This document shows, one piece after another, positions 27,127 through 36,414 of a stretch of 64,000 nt of DNA. The stretch is from contig JBKBNU010000001.1 of assembly GCA_046294845.1 (NCBI GenBank), forward strand, positions 992,001 through 1,056,000, given 5' to 3'. How positions within the stretch are numbered: the first letter of the stretch is position 1; every line of letters starts with the position of its first letter. Position numbers and translations under genes: made by a program. Source of the DNA: Micavibrio_C sp046294845 (lineage in GTDB: Bacteria > Pseudomonadota > Alphaproteobacteria > Micavibrionales > Micavibrionaceae). The notes below the pieces were generated by a model that did no database searches, was not told the DNA's origin, and saw nothing but the letters and a program-made list of their open reading frames with translations.

Positions 27127-29028
27127 ATGGAACGCGATCATGACCGGGTTTTAAGTTTCTCACGTCGGGCTTTTGTTGTCGGCGGCATACAAGGACTTCT
27201 TCTGGGAACGCTTGTCGGGCGCTTGGGATGGCTGCAGATTACGCAAAGCCAGCGTTACAGAACCTTGGCAGAAAACAACCGTATCAATGTGCGTTTGATC
27301 GCGCCAGAACGCGGTTTGATTATTGACCGGGCCGGCAAGGTTCTGGCGATGAATGACCAGAATTTCAGACTGATCATTATTCCTGAACAGACGGAAGATT
27401 TGGACCTGACACTCCGCAACTTGCAAAAGCTGATTGACCTTGATGACAAGACCATAGACAGGCTGAAGAAGAAGGCTAAAGAAAACAGGCCTTTCTTTCC
27501 GTTGGAAGTACGTGAAAATCTTGATTGGGAAACTGTTGCCAGTATCGAAGTTCACTTGCCGGAATTGCCCGGTGTATCTATCGATGTGGGACAGGTGCGC
27601 AGTTATCCCATGGCACAGGCAACCGCGCATATTCTGGGTTATGTGGGTGCCGTCAGTAAAGGCGATGAAGGCGAAGACCCGCTTCTAAAGATGCCGGGTT
27701 TTAAAATCGGCAAGACAGGACTTGAAAAAACTTTTGAAAAGGATCTGCGCGGCAAGGCCGGTGCAGCCGAGGTCGAGGTCAATGTGCTGGGTCGCGAAGT
27801 ACGACAGCTCAGGAAGACAGAGGCCGAGGCCGGGAAGACCTTGCGTCTGACACTGGATGCCGATTTACAAACCTATGCTCAGGAACGTTTGCTGGCACAG
27901 CGGAGTGTCTCTGCTGTTATCATGGATGCGCATAGCGGGGAAATTTATTCGCTGGTTTCATCGCCTAGTTTTAATCCAAATGACTTTGCCAAAGGTATTC
28001 CTGTTGATCTGTGGGAGGGGCTACTGTCCGATCCGGCCTTGCCTCTGAATAACAAGGCTGTCGGTGGTCTTTATCCGCCCGGTTCGACATTCAAGATGAT
28101 TACCGCACTTGCTGCCCTTGAAGCCGGCTTGGTGAATGAATACAGCACAGCCTTCTGCCCAGGCCATTATGAGCTGGGTAACGCCCGTTTCCATTGCTGG
28201 AAGCGCGGAGGGCATGGCAACGTCAATATCATCAGGGCTTTGGCTGAATCCTGCGATACTTATTTTTATAAGATAGCTGTCGAGTTGGGGATTAACCGGA
28301 TTGCCGACATGGCCAAGCGCTTTGGATTGGCGCAAGGACTGGATATTGAGTTGCCGGAAGAAAAAGTGGGACTGATGCCCACCACCCAATGGAAAAAGCA
28401 AGCCCTGAAAGATATCTGGCATCCGGGTGAGTCTATCGTTTGTTCAATCGGTCAGGGTTATATTCAGGTCACACCATTACAGCTGGCAGTCATGACAGCA
28501 CGTCTTGTGAACGGGGGTTATGCTGTCAAGCCGTGGCTGGCAGGATATGTGGGCGAACATCCCACCCACGAGCAGCCTTGGCCCAAGATCGGGGTTAAGA
28601 CCAAGTATTTAGAAATGATCATGAAGGGTATGGATCACGTTGTGAATTATCCGGGCGGGACCGCCATGGGTTCCCGTATTCAGGTCGAAGGCATGGAAAT
28701 GGGCGGTAAAACTGGTACATCGCAGGTGAAAAGGATTACAGCAGAGGAACGTGCCCGCGGTATCAAACAGGAAGATTTGCCGTGGAAGTTCAGGCACCAT
28801 GGCCTATTTGTTGGTTATGCGCCTGTCCATGATCCGCGTTATGTTTGTTCTGTGGTTGTTGAACATGGTGGTGGTGGTTCGGCAGCAGCAGCTCCTATTG
28901 CCAGTGATCTTCTACTGCAAGCACAAAAAATTAATCCTGCGGCTCGCAGTCTATGGGTCGATACAGGCAAGAAACGGGATGAATCATTCCCGCCGCGTAA
29001 ACCGGCTGCGAAAGCACAGGAAGGGTAA
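27127..29028 (+). CDS. mrdA: Penicillin-binding protein 2 (transpeptidase of elongation)
   Basis: DD-transpeptidase that cross-links peptidoglycan during rod elongation together with RodA. The 633-residue class B PBP has one N-terminal membrane anchor (about 14-34) and the pedestal domain (NRINVRLIAPERGLIIDRAGKVLA). The catalytic motifs are complete: PPGSTFKM (SxxK), ESCDTYFYK (SxD type) and GGKTGTSQ (KTG). It starts 10 bp after mreD and ends 6 bp before rodA. Confidence 0.97.
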   Translation: MERDHDRVLSFSRRAFVVGGIQGLLLGTLVGRLGWLQITQSQRYRTLAENNRINVRLIAPERGLIIDRAGKVLAMNDQNFRLIIIPEQTEDLDLTLRNLQKLIDLDDKTIDRLKKKAKENRPFFPLEVRENLDWETVASIEVHLPELPGVSIDVGQVRSYPMAQATAHILGYVGAVSKGDEGEDPLLKMPGFKIGKTGLEKTFEKDLRGKAGAAEVEVNVLGREVRQLRKTEAEAGKTLRLTLDADLQTYAQERLLAQRSVSAVIMDAHSGEIYSLVSSPSFNPNDFAKGIPVDLWEGLLSDPALPLNNKAVGGLYPPGSTFKMITALAALEAGLVNEYSTAFCPGHYELGNARFHCWKRGGHGNVNIIRALAESCDTYFYKIAVELGINRIADMAKRFGLAQGLDIELPEEKVGLMPTTQWKKQALKDIWHPGESIVCSIGQGYIQVTPLQLAVMTARLVNGGYAVKPWLAGYVGEHPTHEQPWPKIGVKTKYLEMIMKGMDHVVNYPGGTAMGSRIQVEGMEMGGKTGTSQVKRITAEERARGIKQEDLPWKFRHHGLFVGYAPVHDPRYVCSVVVEHGGGGSAAAAPIASDLLLQAQKINPAARSLWVDTGKKRDESFPPRKPAAKAQEG

Positions 29029-29033
29029 GCGTT

Positions 29034-30167
29034 ATGAGTTTGTCTTTCGATGTCAGTAAGGATCAAAACTGGGTTGCCAAGTTTATCAATTTGAACTGGG
29101 GCCTGATTACGCTGATAAGTCTTATCTCGGGTATCGGGTTTTTGGCGCTTTATTCGGCGGCAGGCGGCAATCTGGAGCCTTGGGCATCCAAGCAAATGAT
29201 CAGGTTTGGTGTCTTCTTTGTCATGATGATTGTGATCGCGCTGATTGATATACGATTCTGGTACAGGATTTCCTATATTCTTTTTGCCGTCGGTTTTGTT
29301 CTGCTGGTCTTTGTTGAATTTATGGGCCAGATGGGCATGGGGGCACAACGCTGGATTAATTTGGGGTTTGTGCAGATCCAGCCTTCCGAGTTGATGAAAG
29401 TGGCGATCATCATGTCTATGGCACGTTATTGTCACCGTGCTACCTTGGATGACATGCGGCGCCTTTCCTTCCTGATTGTACCCACGTTAATGGTTTTACT
29501 GCCCGTGGGGCTGGTGTTGCTGCAACCGAATCTCGGTACAGCCACGATCATGCTGGCGAATGGCGCGGCTTTATTGTTCGTGGCGGGGGCGCCTGTCTGG
29601 CTTTACCTTTTGGGCATGGCATCGTTGGCGGCCTTCATACCGTTGGTCTGGCATTTTTATATGCATGATTACCAGAAGCAGCGTGTTCTGACTTTCCTTG
29701 ATCCTGAATCCGATCCTTTGGGTGCTGGCTATCACATTACCCAATCCAAAATTGCTTTGGGTTCGGGCGGGATTGATGGTCGCGGCTTTCTGCAGGGTAC
29801 GCAGAGCAAGCTTAACTTCCTGCCGGAAAAACAGACTGACTTTATTTTCACCCTTTGGGCGGAAGAATGGGGGATGCTGGGCGGGACGCTGTTGCTGCTG
29901 CTTTTTGGTCTGGTGTTCCTGTATTGCGGCTGGATTGCTTTCCGCTGCCGTCATGCCTATGGGCGTTTCCTGGCTTTTGGCCTGATGGTTAACTTCTCGC
30001 TTTATATGTTTATCAATGTAGCGATGGTGATGGGGCTTATCCCTGTGGTGGGGATTCCTTTACCTTTGGTTTCCTACGGTGGTACAGCAATGATGGCCTG
30101 TATGATAGGTTTTGGCCTGATCATGTCGGCGAGTATTCACAGGGATTCAAAGCTCGGCAGTTTCTGA
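29034..30167 (+). CDS. rodA: Peptidoglycan glycosyltransferase RodA
   Basis: SEDS-family polymerase that extends glycan strands with PBP2. The 377-residue protein has about ten membrane helices and the SEDS hallmarks WINLGFVQIQPSELMKVAII, the loop around QKQRVLTFLDPESDPLGAGYHITQS and the C-terminal GIPLPLVSYGGT. It is the last gene of the rod-shape set, followed by a bidirectional terminator. Confidence 0.97.
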   Translation: MSLSFDVSKDQNWVAKFINLNWGLITLISLISGIGFLALYSAAGGNLEPWASKQMIRFGVFFVMMIVIALIDIRFWYRISYILFAVGFVLLVFVEFMGQMGMGAQRWINLGFVQIQPSELMKVAIIMSMARYCHRATLDDMRRLSFLIVPTLMVLLPVGLVLLQPNLGTATIMLANGAALLFVAGAPVWLYLLGMASLAAFIPLVWHFYMHDYQKQRVLTFLDPESDPLGAGYHITQSKIALGSGGIDGRGFLQGTQSKLNFLPEKQTDFIFTLWAEEWGMLGGTLLLLLFGLVFLYCGWIAFRCRHAYGRFLAFGLMVNFSLYMFINVAMVMGLIPVVGIPLPLVSYGGTAMMACMIGFGLIMSASIHRDSKLGSF

Positions 30168-30190
30168 CGACCAAATAGACGGACAAAAGA

Positions 30191-30216
30191 AAAGCCCCCA
30201 AATGGGGGCTTTTTTA
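30191..30216. terminator. Bidirectional terminator rodA / grxD
   Basis: AAAGCCCCC (30191-30199) pairs with GGGGGCTTT (30204-30212) around AAAT, with an A-tract on the left and a T-tract on the right. It serves the convergent rodA and grxD transcripts. Confidence 0.92.
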
Positions 30217-30234
30217 TTCATGATGAAATGGTGA

Positions 30235-30588
30235 TCAGGCAGCCTGATTAAAGCTGATACCTTTTTCAGCAAGCACTTGTTGCAGCTCTCCGCTCGCATA
30301 CATCTCGCGAATAATGTCGCAACCGCCTACAAACTCGTTTTTGATGTAGAGCTGAGGGATGGTTGGCCAGTTGGTGAATTCCTTGATGCCCTGACGGATA
30401 TCGTTATCTTCCAGAACGTTGATGTCTTTGAATACAACCCCGAGCTGGGAAAGGATTTGCACAACAGCAGCCGAAAAACCGCATTGCGGAAAAACCGCTG
30501 ATCCCTTCATGTAGAGAACCACGTCATTATGTTCCAGATCAGAACGAATTCTTTCGAAGACAGTATTGGGAACGGTTTGCTGCATCAT
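30235..30588 (-). CDS. grxD: Monothiol glutaredoxin (Grx4 type)
   Basis: Iron-sulfur cluster carrier of the CGFS glutaredoxin family, acting with BolA proteins. The 117-residue protein has the active site PQCGFS (Cys36) after VVLYMKGSAVF, then NWPTIPQLYIKNEFVGGCDI with the TIP glutathione-binding motif. It is the last gene of the purQ-purL-bolA-grxD minus-strand set, 33 bp downstream of bolA; such pairing fits the known Grx4-BolA complexes. Confidence 0.95.
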   Translation of the reverse strand: MMQQTVPNTVFERIRSDLEHNDVVLYMKGSAVFPQCGFSAAVVQILSQLGVVFKDINVLEDNDIRQGIKEFTNWPTIPQLYIKNEFVGGCDIIREMYASGELQQVLAEKGISFNQAA

Positions 30589-30620
30589 AGTGTTTACTCC
30601 TTACCTCATACTTAATTTCA

Positions 30621-30854
30621 TTACTCAGGCACGGCTGTTTGTATAGCCAGTGCGTGAAGCTCATTTCCCATTTTACCTTGCAGGGCTGTATAGACCATCT
30701 GGTGCTGTTGCACGCGGCTTTTGCCGCGGAACGATTCAGACACAATATAGGCCGCATAGTGATCGCCGTCACCGCGCAGGTCGGAAATGGTGACCTGTGC
30801 ATCGGGGATGCCCTGCTTGATCATCTCTTCTATGGTTTGTGCATCCATACCCAT
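30621..30854 (-). CDS. BolA-family protein
   Basis: A 77-residue BolA/IbaG-like protein that likely forms a [2Fe-2S] complex with the monothiol glutaredoxin encoded next. The helix-loop-sheet core DAQVTISDLRGDGDHYAAYIVS, the FRGKSRVQQHQMVYTAL segment and the C-terminal ELHALAIQT with the conserved His are visible. It starts directly after the purL stop, so it is co-transcribed. An alternative ATG lies two codons in. Confidence 0.92.
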   Translation of the reverse strand: MGMDAQTIEEMIKQGIPDAQVTISDLRGDGDHYAAYIVSESFRGKSRVQQHQMVYTALQGKMGNELHALAIQTAVPE

Positions 30855-33095
30855 TTATGAACGTCCTTCCATAAAAGCAGGCAGCCACCCCTCATTCAGG
30901 GTGCTGATTTCTTTAATATTTATATCCCTATTTTCCGGAATTCTCAAGCTAATCCCGCCTGTACTGCCGAGAATCGTGACGGGAATTCCGTCTTTTTCTG
31001 CCAAATAGAGGACTTTATCGGGGTGGGCAGTGGTAATCACATAACGGGCCTGATCTTCCCCGAACCAGAAAGCGGCATCACCGGTAACACCCAGCTCGGC
31101 CCCCATGCCGGAAGCCATGGCCATTTCCGTGACAGCCACCAGCAAGCCGCCATCGGCAATATCATGGCAGGCGCTGGCGATCTGGCTCTGGATCAGGCCC
31201 CGCACGAACTCGCCGTGGCGACGTTCGGCAGCAAGGTCCACAGGCGGCGGTGGGCCATCTTCCTGACCGATGATTTCACGCAAATAGAGCGATTGCCCCA
31301 GATGACCTTTGCTTTCGCCAATTACAATGATGGTTTGGTCTTCATCAGTGAAGGCAAGGCCGGCACTCACATTCCCGTTATCGATCAGGCCTACGCCGCC
31401 GATTGTGGGTGTTGGTAAAATGCCTTGTCCGTTGGTTTCATTATAGAGCGAAACGTTACCAGAGATAATCGGGTAGCTGAGCGCGACGCAGGCCTCGGCC
31501 ATTCCTTGCAGGCAGGTCACGAATTCCCACATGATCTCCGGCTTCTCGGGATTGCCGAAATTCAGATTGTCGGTGATCGCCAGTGGCCGCGCCCCTGTGG
31601 CGGTCAGGTTACGCCATGTCTCGGCCACGGCCTGTTTGCCGCCTTCATAAGGATCGGCAAAGCAATAGCGCGGCGTGACATCGCATGTCATGGCCAGTGC
31701 CTTTTTATCGTTCAGACGCACGACAGCAGCATCTGCCGGTTTATGGGCCTGGGTATTATGGATGCCGGGGCTTGAAATCGTTTCACCACGGACGAGCGAG
31801 TCATATTGCTCCCACAGCCAGCGTTTTGATGACAGGTCGGGGCATTGCATCAGTTTGACCAGAGCGGCGCTGATATCCTGATCCAGTGTCAGTGGCGCAA
31901 GAGGGGCTGCCGCTGCGCGGGCTTTTTGCGGGCGGTCATAAACAGGCGATTCATCAACCAGCGGTGGCACAGGGATATCACACCAGCATTTGCCGTACAT
32001 GTGAAGGCGCAGATGTTTATCATCCGTGGTCTTGCCGATGACGGCAAAATCCAGATCCCATTTTTCGAAGATGGCCCGCGCCATGTCCTCTTTGCCGGGT
32101 TGCAGGATCATCAGCATGCGCTCTTGCGATTCCGACAGCATGATCTCGTAAGGGGTCATGTGCAGCTCACGCTGCGGGACATGATCGAGATCAAGTTCGA
32201 CCCCGATATCACCTTTGGCGGCTATTTCTACCGAAGAGGAGGTCAGACCGGCAGCACCCATATCCTGAATACAAATGATGGCATCCGATTGCATGAGTTC
32301 AAGACAGGCTTCCAGCAGCAATTTTTCAACGAACGGGTCACCCACCTGCACGGTCGGGCGTTTGGAATCTGACTCATCGTCAAATTCGGCACTCGACATG
32401 GTAGCGCCGTGAATGCCGTCGCGTCCGGTTTTGGAACCGACGTAAACGATCGGCTGACCCACGCCTGCGCCACGCGAGTAATAGATTTTATCCTGCTCGA
32501 CCACACCGACCGTCATGGCATTGACCAGAATATTGCCGTTATAGCGGGCATGGAAATTGGTTTCGCCACCAACGGTCGGCACACCCATGCAATTCCCGTA
32601 TCCGGCAATACCCGCCACAACACCGTTGACCAGCTGGCGGGTTTTGGGGTGATCGGGCGCGCCAAAGCGTAGGGCGTTCATATTGGCAATCGGGCGTGCG
32701 CCCATGGTGAAAACATCACGCATGATCCCACCCACACCTGTGGCCGCCCCCTGATAGGGCTCGATATAGGAGGGGTGATTATGGGATTCCATTTTGAAGA
32801 CGGCGGCCTGACCATCACCGATATCAATCACACCGGCATTTTCGCCCGGTCCCTGAATAACCCAAGGGGCAGAAGTCGGCAGCTTCTTCAGATGCAGGCG
32901 TGATGATTTATATGAGCAGTGCTCCGACCACATGACCGAAAAAATCCCGAGTTCCGTGAATGTCGGCTCACGACCCAGAATTTTCAGCATGTGCTGATAT
33001 TCATCCGGTTTGATTCCGTGTTCAGCCGCCAGCGCGGGTGTAATGGCCGGTTCTTTGAATACGGGGGTTTCTTTTTTGATAGCGGCGCTCGTCAT
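30855..33095 (-). CDS. purL: Phosphoribosylformylglycinamidine synthase subunit PurL
   Basis: Catalytic subunit of FGAM synthase, the fourth step of purine synthesis. The 746-residue length is the short type that needs separate PurS and PurQ, both encoded nearby. Motifs include SVMWSEHCSYKSSRLHLKKL near residue 55, GEGDAAVFKMESHNHPSYIEP-type ATP/metal region (HNHPS) and the central GAAGLTSSSVEIAAKG. It lies 1 bp after purQ and abuts bolA. Confidence 0.97.
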   Translation of the reverse strand: MTSAAIKKETPVFKEPAITPALAAEHGIKPDEYQHMLKILGREPTFTELGIFSVMWSEHCSYKSSRLHLKKLPTSAPWVIQGPGENAGVIDIGDGQAAVFKMESHNHPSYIEPYQGAATGVGGIMRDVFTMGARPIANMNALRFGAPDHPKTRQLVNGVVAGIAGYGNCMGVPTVGGETNFHARYNGNILVNAMTVGVVEQDKIYYSRGAGVGQPIVYVGSKTGRDGIHGATMSSAEFDDESDSKRPTVQVGDPFVEKLLLEACLELMQSDAIICIQDMGAAGLTSSSVEIAAKGDIGVELDLDHVPQRELHMTPYEIMLSESQERMLMILQPGKEDMARAIFEKWDLDFAVIGKTTDDKHLRLHMYGKCWCDIPVPPLVDESPVYDRPQKARAAAAPLAPLTLDQDISAALVKLMQCPDLSSKRWLWEQYDSLVRGETISSPGIHNTQAHKPADAAVVRLNDKKALAMTCDVTPRYCFADPYEGGKQAVAETWRNLTATGARPLAITDNLNFGNPEKPEIMWEFVTCLQGMAEACVALSYPIISGNVSLYNETNGQGILPTPTIGGVGLIDNGNVSAGLAFTDEDQTIIVIGESKGHLGQSLYLREIIGQEDGPPPPVDLAAERRHGEFVRGLIQSQIASACHDIADGGLLVAVTEMAMASGMGAELGVTGDAAFWFGEDQARYVITTAHPDKVLYLAEKDGIPVTILGSTGGISLRIPENRDINIKEISTLNEGWLPAFMEGRS

Positions 33096-33096
33096 A

Positions 33097-33786
33097 TTAG
33101 CTCAAAGCTCCCACAAGGCTTTCAAACAGCGGTAAGCCGCTTAAATTGCCCTGATGATCCTGTGTGGCGTTTTCAGGGTGCGGCATCATGCCGAGAATGG
33201 TTTTGCTTTCGCTCAGGATGCCCGCGATATTCCGGCACGAACCATTAGGATTGGTATCATCACCAACCACACCGCTTTTATCACAGTAACGGAAGGCGAT
33301 ACGGTCCTGATCTTCAAGGTGTTTGAGAGTTTGCTCGTCAGCAAAGAAGTTACCTTCGCCATGCGCGATAGGCACCTGAATAATCTGATCTTTTTCAAAG
33401 CGCGACATGAAGCTGTTCTGATTGGTTGCGGCCTTCAAATAAACCTGTTTGCAGATGAATTTCAGCGAGCGGTTACGCAACAAGGCACCGGGCAGTAATT
33501 CAGTTTCGACCAGAACCTGAAAACCATTGCATATTCCCATGACACGCGTACCTTTTTTGGCGAGCGCGATGACTTCTTTCATTACGGGGGAGTGTGCGGC
33601 CATAGCGCCGCAGCGCAAATAATCGCCGTACGAAAAACCGCCGGGCAGAACAATCAGATCGGGTTTGCCGAGATCTGTATCCTTGTGCCAGACAAATTTG
33701 GGGGTTTTGCCGGTCAGGCGTTTGAAGGCCTGGGCCATATCCTGCTCCCGGTTTGTGCCGGGAAAAACAACGAGAGAAACTTCCAT
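33097..33786 (-). CDS. purQ: Phosphoribosylformylglycinamidine synthase glutaminase subunit PurQ
   Basis: Class I glutamine amidotransferase that supplies ammonia to PurL. The 229-residue protein has VVFPGTNREQDMA at the start, GGFSYGDYLRCGAMAAHSPVM, the nucleophile elbow GICNGFQ and the late MMPHPE motif for the catalytic His/Glu. It is the first gene of the purQ-purL-bolA-grxD transcript, with a promoter at 33895-33924. Confidence 0.97.
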   Translation of the reverse strand: MEVSLVVFPGTNREQDMAQAFKRLTGKTPKFVWHKDTDLGKPDLIVLPGGFSYGDYLRCGAMAAHSPVMKEVIALAKKGTRVMGICNGFQVLVETELLPGALLRNRSLKFICKQVYLKAATNQNSFMSRFEKDQIIQVPIAHGEGNFFADEQTLKHLEDQDRIAFRYCDKSGVVGDDTNPNGSCRNIAGILSESKTILGMMPHPENATQDHQGNLSGLPLFESLVGALS

Positions 33787-33894
33787 ACCGCGCAGATTAG
33801 CAGTCGCAGCATGGGGGGAAAAGCGGGGTTTTTGGTCTGACCACAGAAAATGAACAGAGAAGAAAACTCTTTAAAAACCCAAGTTAATCACTGT

Positions 33895-33924
33895 ATTATC
33901 GGAAAAAGACCGAATCTTTCGCAA
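33895..33924 (-). promoter_or_regulatory. Probable purQ promoter
   Basis: On the minus strand TTGCGA (33924-33919) and GATAAT (33900-33895) are 18 bp apart, about 110 bp upstream of purQ. It is a reasonable sigma-70 match. Confidence 0.5.
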
Positions 33925-33990
33925 TGAGGCAAAATTGTGGAATTTTTCGCTTGCGGAGCCTCAAAACTTCATTTAAGGACTCTAATATAC

Positions 33991-34135
33991 AAAAAAACAG
34001 AACGCGCTGGAAAAACAGTTTCAGAAGCCCCCACTAAAGCCAATAAGCAAGAGAGGGGCCGAAACCAAAGGGAGCGGAATAGAGGAAAATCAGCTCCGGC
34101 CAGCGAGTTGAACTAGGGATAAATCACTGAAACAG
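33991..34135. ncRNA. Candidate structured RNA between DUF1476 and purQ
   Basis: A non-coding stretch in the 426-bp gap 33787-34212 with strong pairing potential. CGCTGG (34005-34010) matches CCAGCG (34100-34105). GTTTCAG (34018-34024) matches CTGAAAC (34127-34133). Inside are CCCC/GGGG (near 34028 and 34055) and GGAGC (34071-34075)/GCTCC (34093-34097). The first two pairs interleave, so they form a pseudoknot or exclude each other. On the plus strand a TAATAT box (33983-33988) and the terminator 34141-34167 could bound a 170-nt RNA. On the minus strand a T7 tract (33998-33991) follows the last stem. I cannot decide the strand or assign a family; the size resembles 6S RNA but I see no matching motif. 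Confidence 0.35.
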
Positions 34136-34140
34136 ACTAA

Positions 34141-34167
34141 AAAAGCCCCGTGAATAACGGGGCTTTT
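34141..34167. terminator. Bidirectional terminator
   Basis: AAAAGCCCCG (34141-34150) pairs with CGGGGCTTTT (34158-34167). The T-run is longer on the minus strand, so it mainly ends the DUF1476 transcript. It could also end a plus-strand RNA from 34000. Confidence 0.88.
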
Positions 34168-34212
34168 CTTATGTGCGATCGATGATATGCCATCGCATGT
34201 ATTTAATAGCAT

Positions 34213-34530
34213 TTATTCGGGGATCAGCTGGCGGCGCGCTTCTTCGAAACACTCTTCGAGCTTGCGGTCCAGAAGGTGATCGGAAATATCCTTGCCCTTG
34301 GCCTGCAGGTCGGGAACGACCTTGCGTTTTACGTCGTCAAAGCCGGCTTCTTCCAGATTGGCGGCTACGACTGTCTTGGCATAGGTTTCGGCGTCATCGC
34401 CGTTCAGGCCGATCTCGCCAGCGACCCATAGTCCGAACAGCTTGCAGGTGCGGGCTTCAACCCTGAACATCAGTTCCTGATCGTGGGCGTATTTCTTTTC
34501 AAAAGCGTCCTTGCGGTCATCCAGGCTCAT
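34213..34530 (-). CDS. DUF1476 protein, F1-ATPase zeta-type inhibitor
   Basis: A 105-residue helical protein of the DUF1476 family, whose alphaproteobacterial member was characterised as the zeta subunit that inhibits F1-ATPase hydrolysis. MSLDDRKDAFEKKYAHDQEL is the typical inhibitory N-terminus, followed by EARTCKLFGLWVAGEIG and a four-helix body. The start at 34530 is preferred because the family begins there. Convergent with nothing; it reads toward the terminator at 34141-34167 and is divergent from purC. Confidence 0.9.
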   Translation of the reverse strand: MSLDDRKDAFEKKYAHDQELMFRVEARTCKLFGLWVAGEIGLNGDDAETYAKTVVAANLEEAGFDDVKRKVVPDLQAKGKDISDHLLDRKLEECFEEARRQLIPE

Positions 34531-34644
34531 AGCGGCTCCTTTACATATGCAGCATCGAGAATAATGCGAATTTCCCGTCTTTCTAGCATTTGAATCAGAC
34601 AAAATCTAGGCTATATCAGGGGTATGAAAACGTGGTCCCCAATG

Positions 34645-35505
34645 AGCAATAAACGTAAAGTCCTTTATGAAGGCAAAGCCAAGACAATCTACGAAGGTCC
34701 CGAACCCGGTACGGTTGTCCAGTATTTCAAAGATGATGCGACGGCCTTTAATGGTGAAAAGCACGATCTGATCGCCGGAAAGGGGGTTTTAAATAACCGC
34801 ATTTCCTCGCATCTGATGACCAAACTGGAAGCGATTGGCATTCCGACCCATTTTATGCGGTCTTTGAATATGCGGGAACAACTGGTGCGCCAGCTGGAAA
34901 TTATTCCGATCGAAGTTGTTGTCCGCAATATTGCCGCCGGTTCGCTCTGCAAGCGTCTGGGGGTTAAGGAAGGTACCATCCTGACCCACCCGATAGTCGA
35001 GTTCTATTACAAGAAAGATGAACTCGGCGATCCGATGATCAATGAACACCATATTGTGGGGTTTGGCTGGGCCGATCCTTACGAACTGGAAGAAATCGTT
35101 CATATGGCATGGCGCGTCAATGATTACCTGAACGGCCTGTTCGCCGGTATCGGTTTGCGTCTGGTCGATTTCAAGCTGGAGTTTGGCCGCCTCTATGGCG
35201 AGTATGGCGAGCTTTATATCCTGCTTGCCGATGAAATCTCGCCTGATAACTGCCGCCTATGGGATGCACAGACCAACGAGAAGCTGGATAAAGACCGTTT
35301 CCGTCAGGATCTGGGCAATGTTATCGAAGCCTACCAGACGGTGGCTGAACGTTTGGGATTAATCCCCAAAGGCGGCATCATTCAAGGTGGTAACATCGAT
35401 GAACAGCTCGCCGCTTCGCTGGGCCAGATTGAAAACGAACTGGCAGAGCGTCGCCGGTTGCGCGAGGTCAACAAGACCTCTCCGAACAAACCGAGGAAGG
35501 TTTAA
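34645..35505 (+). CDS. purC: SAICAR synthase
   Basis: Phosphoribosylaminoimidazole-succinocarboxamide synthase, joining CAIR and aspartate in purine synthesis. The 286-residue form begins MSNKRKVLYEGKAKTIYEG, with the ATP-binding VLYEGKAK strand. VVRNIAAGSLCKRLG and LADEISPDNCRLWD are family signatures. An ATG seven codons upstream (34624) is in frame but less well placed. It lies 3 bp before purS. Confidence 0.97.
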   Translation, partial: SNKRKVLYEGKAKTIYEGPEPGTVVQYFKDDATAFNGEKHDLIAGKGVLNNRISSHLMTKLEAIGIPTHFMRSLNMREQLVRQLEIIPIEVVVRNIAAGSLCKRLGVKEGTILTHPIVEFYYKKDELGDPMINEHHIVGFGWADPYELEEIVHMAWRVNDYLNGLFAGIGLRLVDFKLEFGRLYGEYGELYILLADEISPDNCRLWDAQTNEKLDKDRFRQDLGNVIEAYQTVAERLGLIPKGGIIQGGNIDEQLAASLGQIENELAERRRLREVNKTSPNKPRKV

Positions 35506-35508
35506 GCT

Positions 35509-35742
35509 ATGAAAGCCTATGTTCACGTGACCTTGAAAAAAGGTGTTCTCGATCCGCAAGGAAAAGCTATCGGCCAAGCCCTGCACGGTATGGGTTTTGA
35601 AGAAGTCGGTGATGTACGCCAAGGCAAAGTCATCGAACTGGATGTTGCTGAAGGCACCGATGTCAAACGCATCGAACAAATGTGCGAAAAACTGCTCGCC
35701 AATACGGTTGTTGAAGATTACCGCATCGAAATCGCGGCCTAG
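35509..35742 (+). CDS. purS: Phosphoribosylformylglycinamidine synthase subunit PurS
   Basis: A 77-residue bridging subunit of the PurLQS complex. KAYVHVTLKKGVLDPQGKAI and ALHGMGFEEVGDVRQGKVIEL are diagnostic. It follows purC by 3 bp on the opposite strand and side from purQ and purL. The purine genes are therefore split by DUF1476. Confidence 0.95.
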   Translation: MKAYVHVTLKKGVLDPQGKAIGQALHGMGFEEVGDVRQGKVIELDVAEGTDVKRIEQMCEKLLANTVVEDYRIEIAA

Positions 35743-35774
35743 GGCCTTGCCGTCCTTTCCTTGAAATATTGGGC

Positions 35775-36395
35775 ATGAAATACCTCCACGAAATTCCCCA
35801 TATCCGCACAGGGCTGGAAACGCTGCTGGCAGAAGATCGTGTTTTCAAAAAACTCTCTGTGCGGCCTGAAGACTTGTCATGGCGCTATACGGCCCCCGGC
35901 TATGATTCGCTGGTGCGGATTGTTATCGGCCAACAGGTTTCGACCAAGGCCGCGCAAAGCATCTGGGAAAAATTCAAAAAAGAACTCAGGAGCGTTACAC
36001 CCGTCCGCGTGATGGCGATGGCTGATGAAGATTTAAGGGCGCTGGGCTTAAGCGGGCAGAAGGTCAGATATATCAGGGGGCTTTCCGAAGCGATCATCGA
36101 TAAATCATTCAAGCCCACAGCGCTTGAAAAGATGAAAGATGAAGATGTTTACGAGGCGATTACAGCGCTGAAAGGTTTTGGCCGCTGGAGTGCCGAGATG
36201 TATTTGATGTTTTCACTGGCTCGGCCCGATGTGTGGCCTGCGGGTGATTTGGGGATTCAGGAAGGTTTGCGTTTATATCATAAACGTGAGGAGCGCCCCG
36301 ATGCCGAAGAGGTCATGAAGATGGGCAAGAAATTTGCACCGCACCGCACAGCGGCGTCTGTCCTGCTTTGGTACATCAAGGATAAGGGGATATAA
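35775..36395 (+). CDS. DNA-3-methyladenine glycosylase II (AlkA-like)
   Basis: Base-excision glycosylase of the HhH-GPD superfamily that removes alkylated purines. In the 206-residue protein, VIGQQVSTKAAQSIWEKF, the helix-hairpin-helix LKGFGRWSAEMYLMFSL and the catalytic aspartate in WPAGDLGIQ are present. The E. coli AlkA N-terminal domain is missing, as in the short bacterial type. ATG at 35775 is preferred to a TTG two codons earlier. It lies 32 bp after purS. Confidence 0.92.
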   Translation: MKYLHEIPHIRTGLETLLAEDRVFKKLSVRPEDLSWRYTAPGYDSLVRIVIGQQVSTKAAQSIWEKFKKELRSVTPVRVMAMADEDLRALGLSGQKVRYIRGLSEAIIDKSFKPTALEKMKDEDVYEAITALKGFGRWSAEMYLMFSLARPDVWPAGDLGIQEGLRLYHKREERPDAEEVMKMGKKFAPHRTAASVLLWYIKDKGI

Positions 36396-36414
36396 AAACC
36401 TCTCCATAAAAAAT

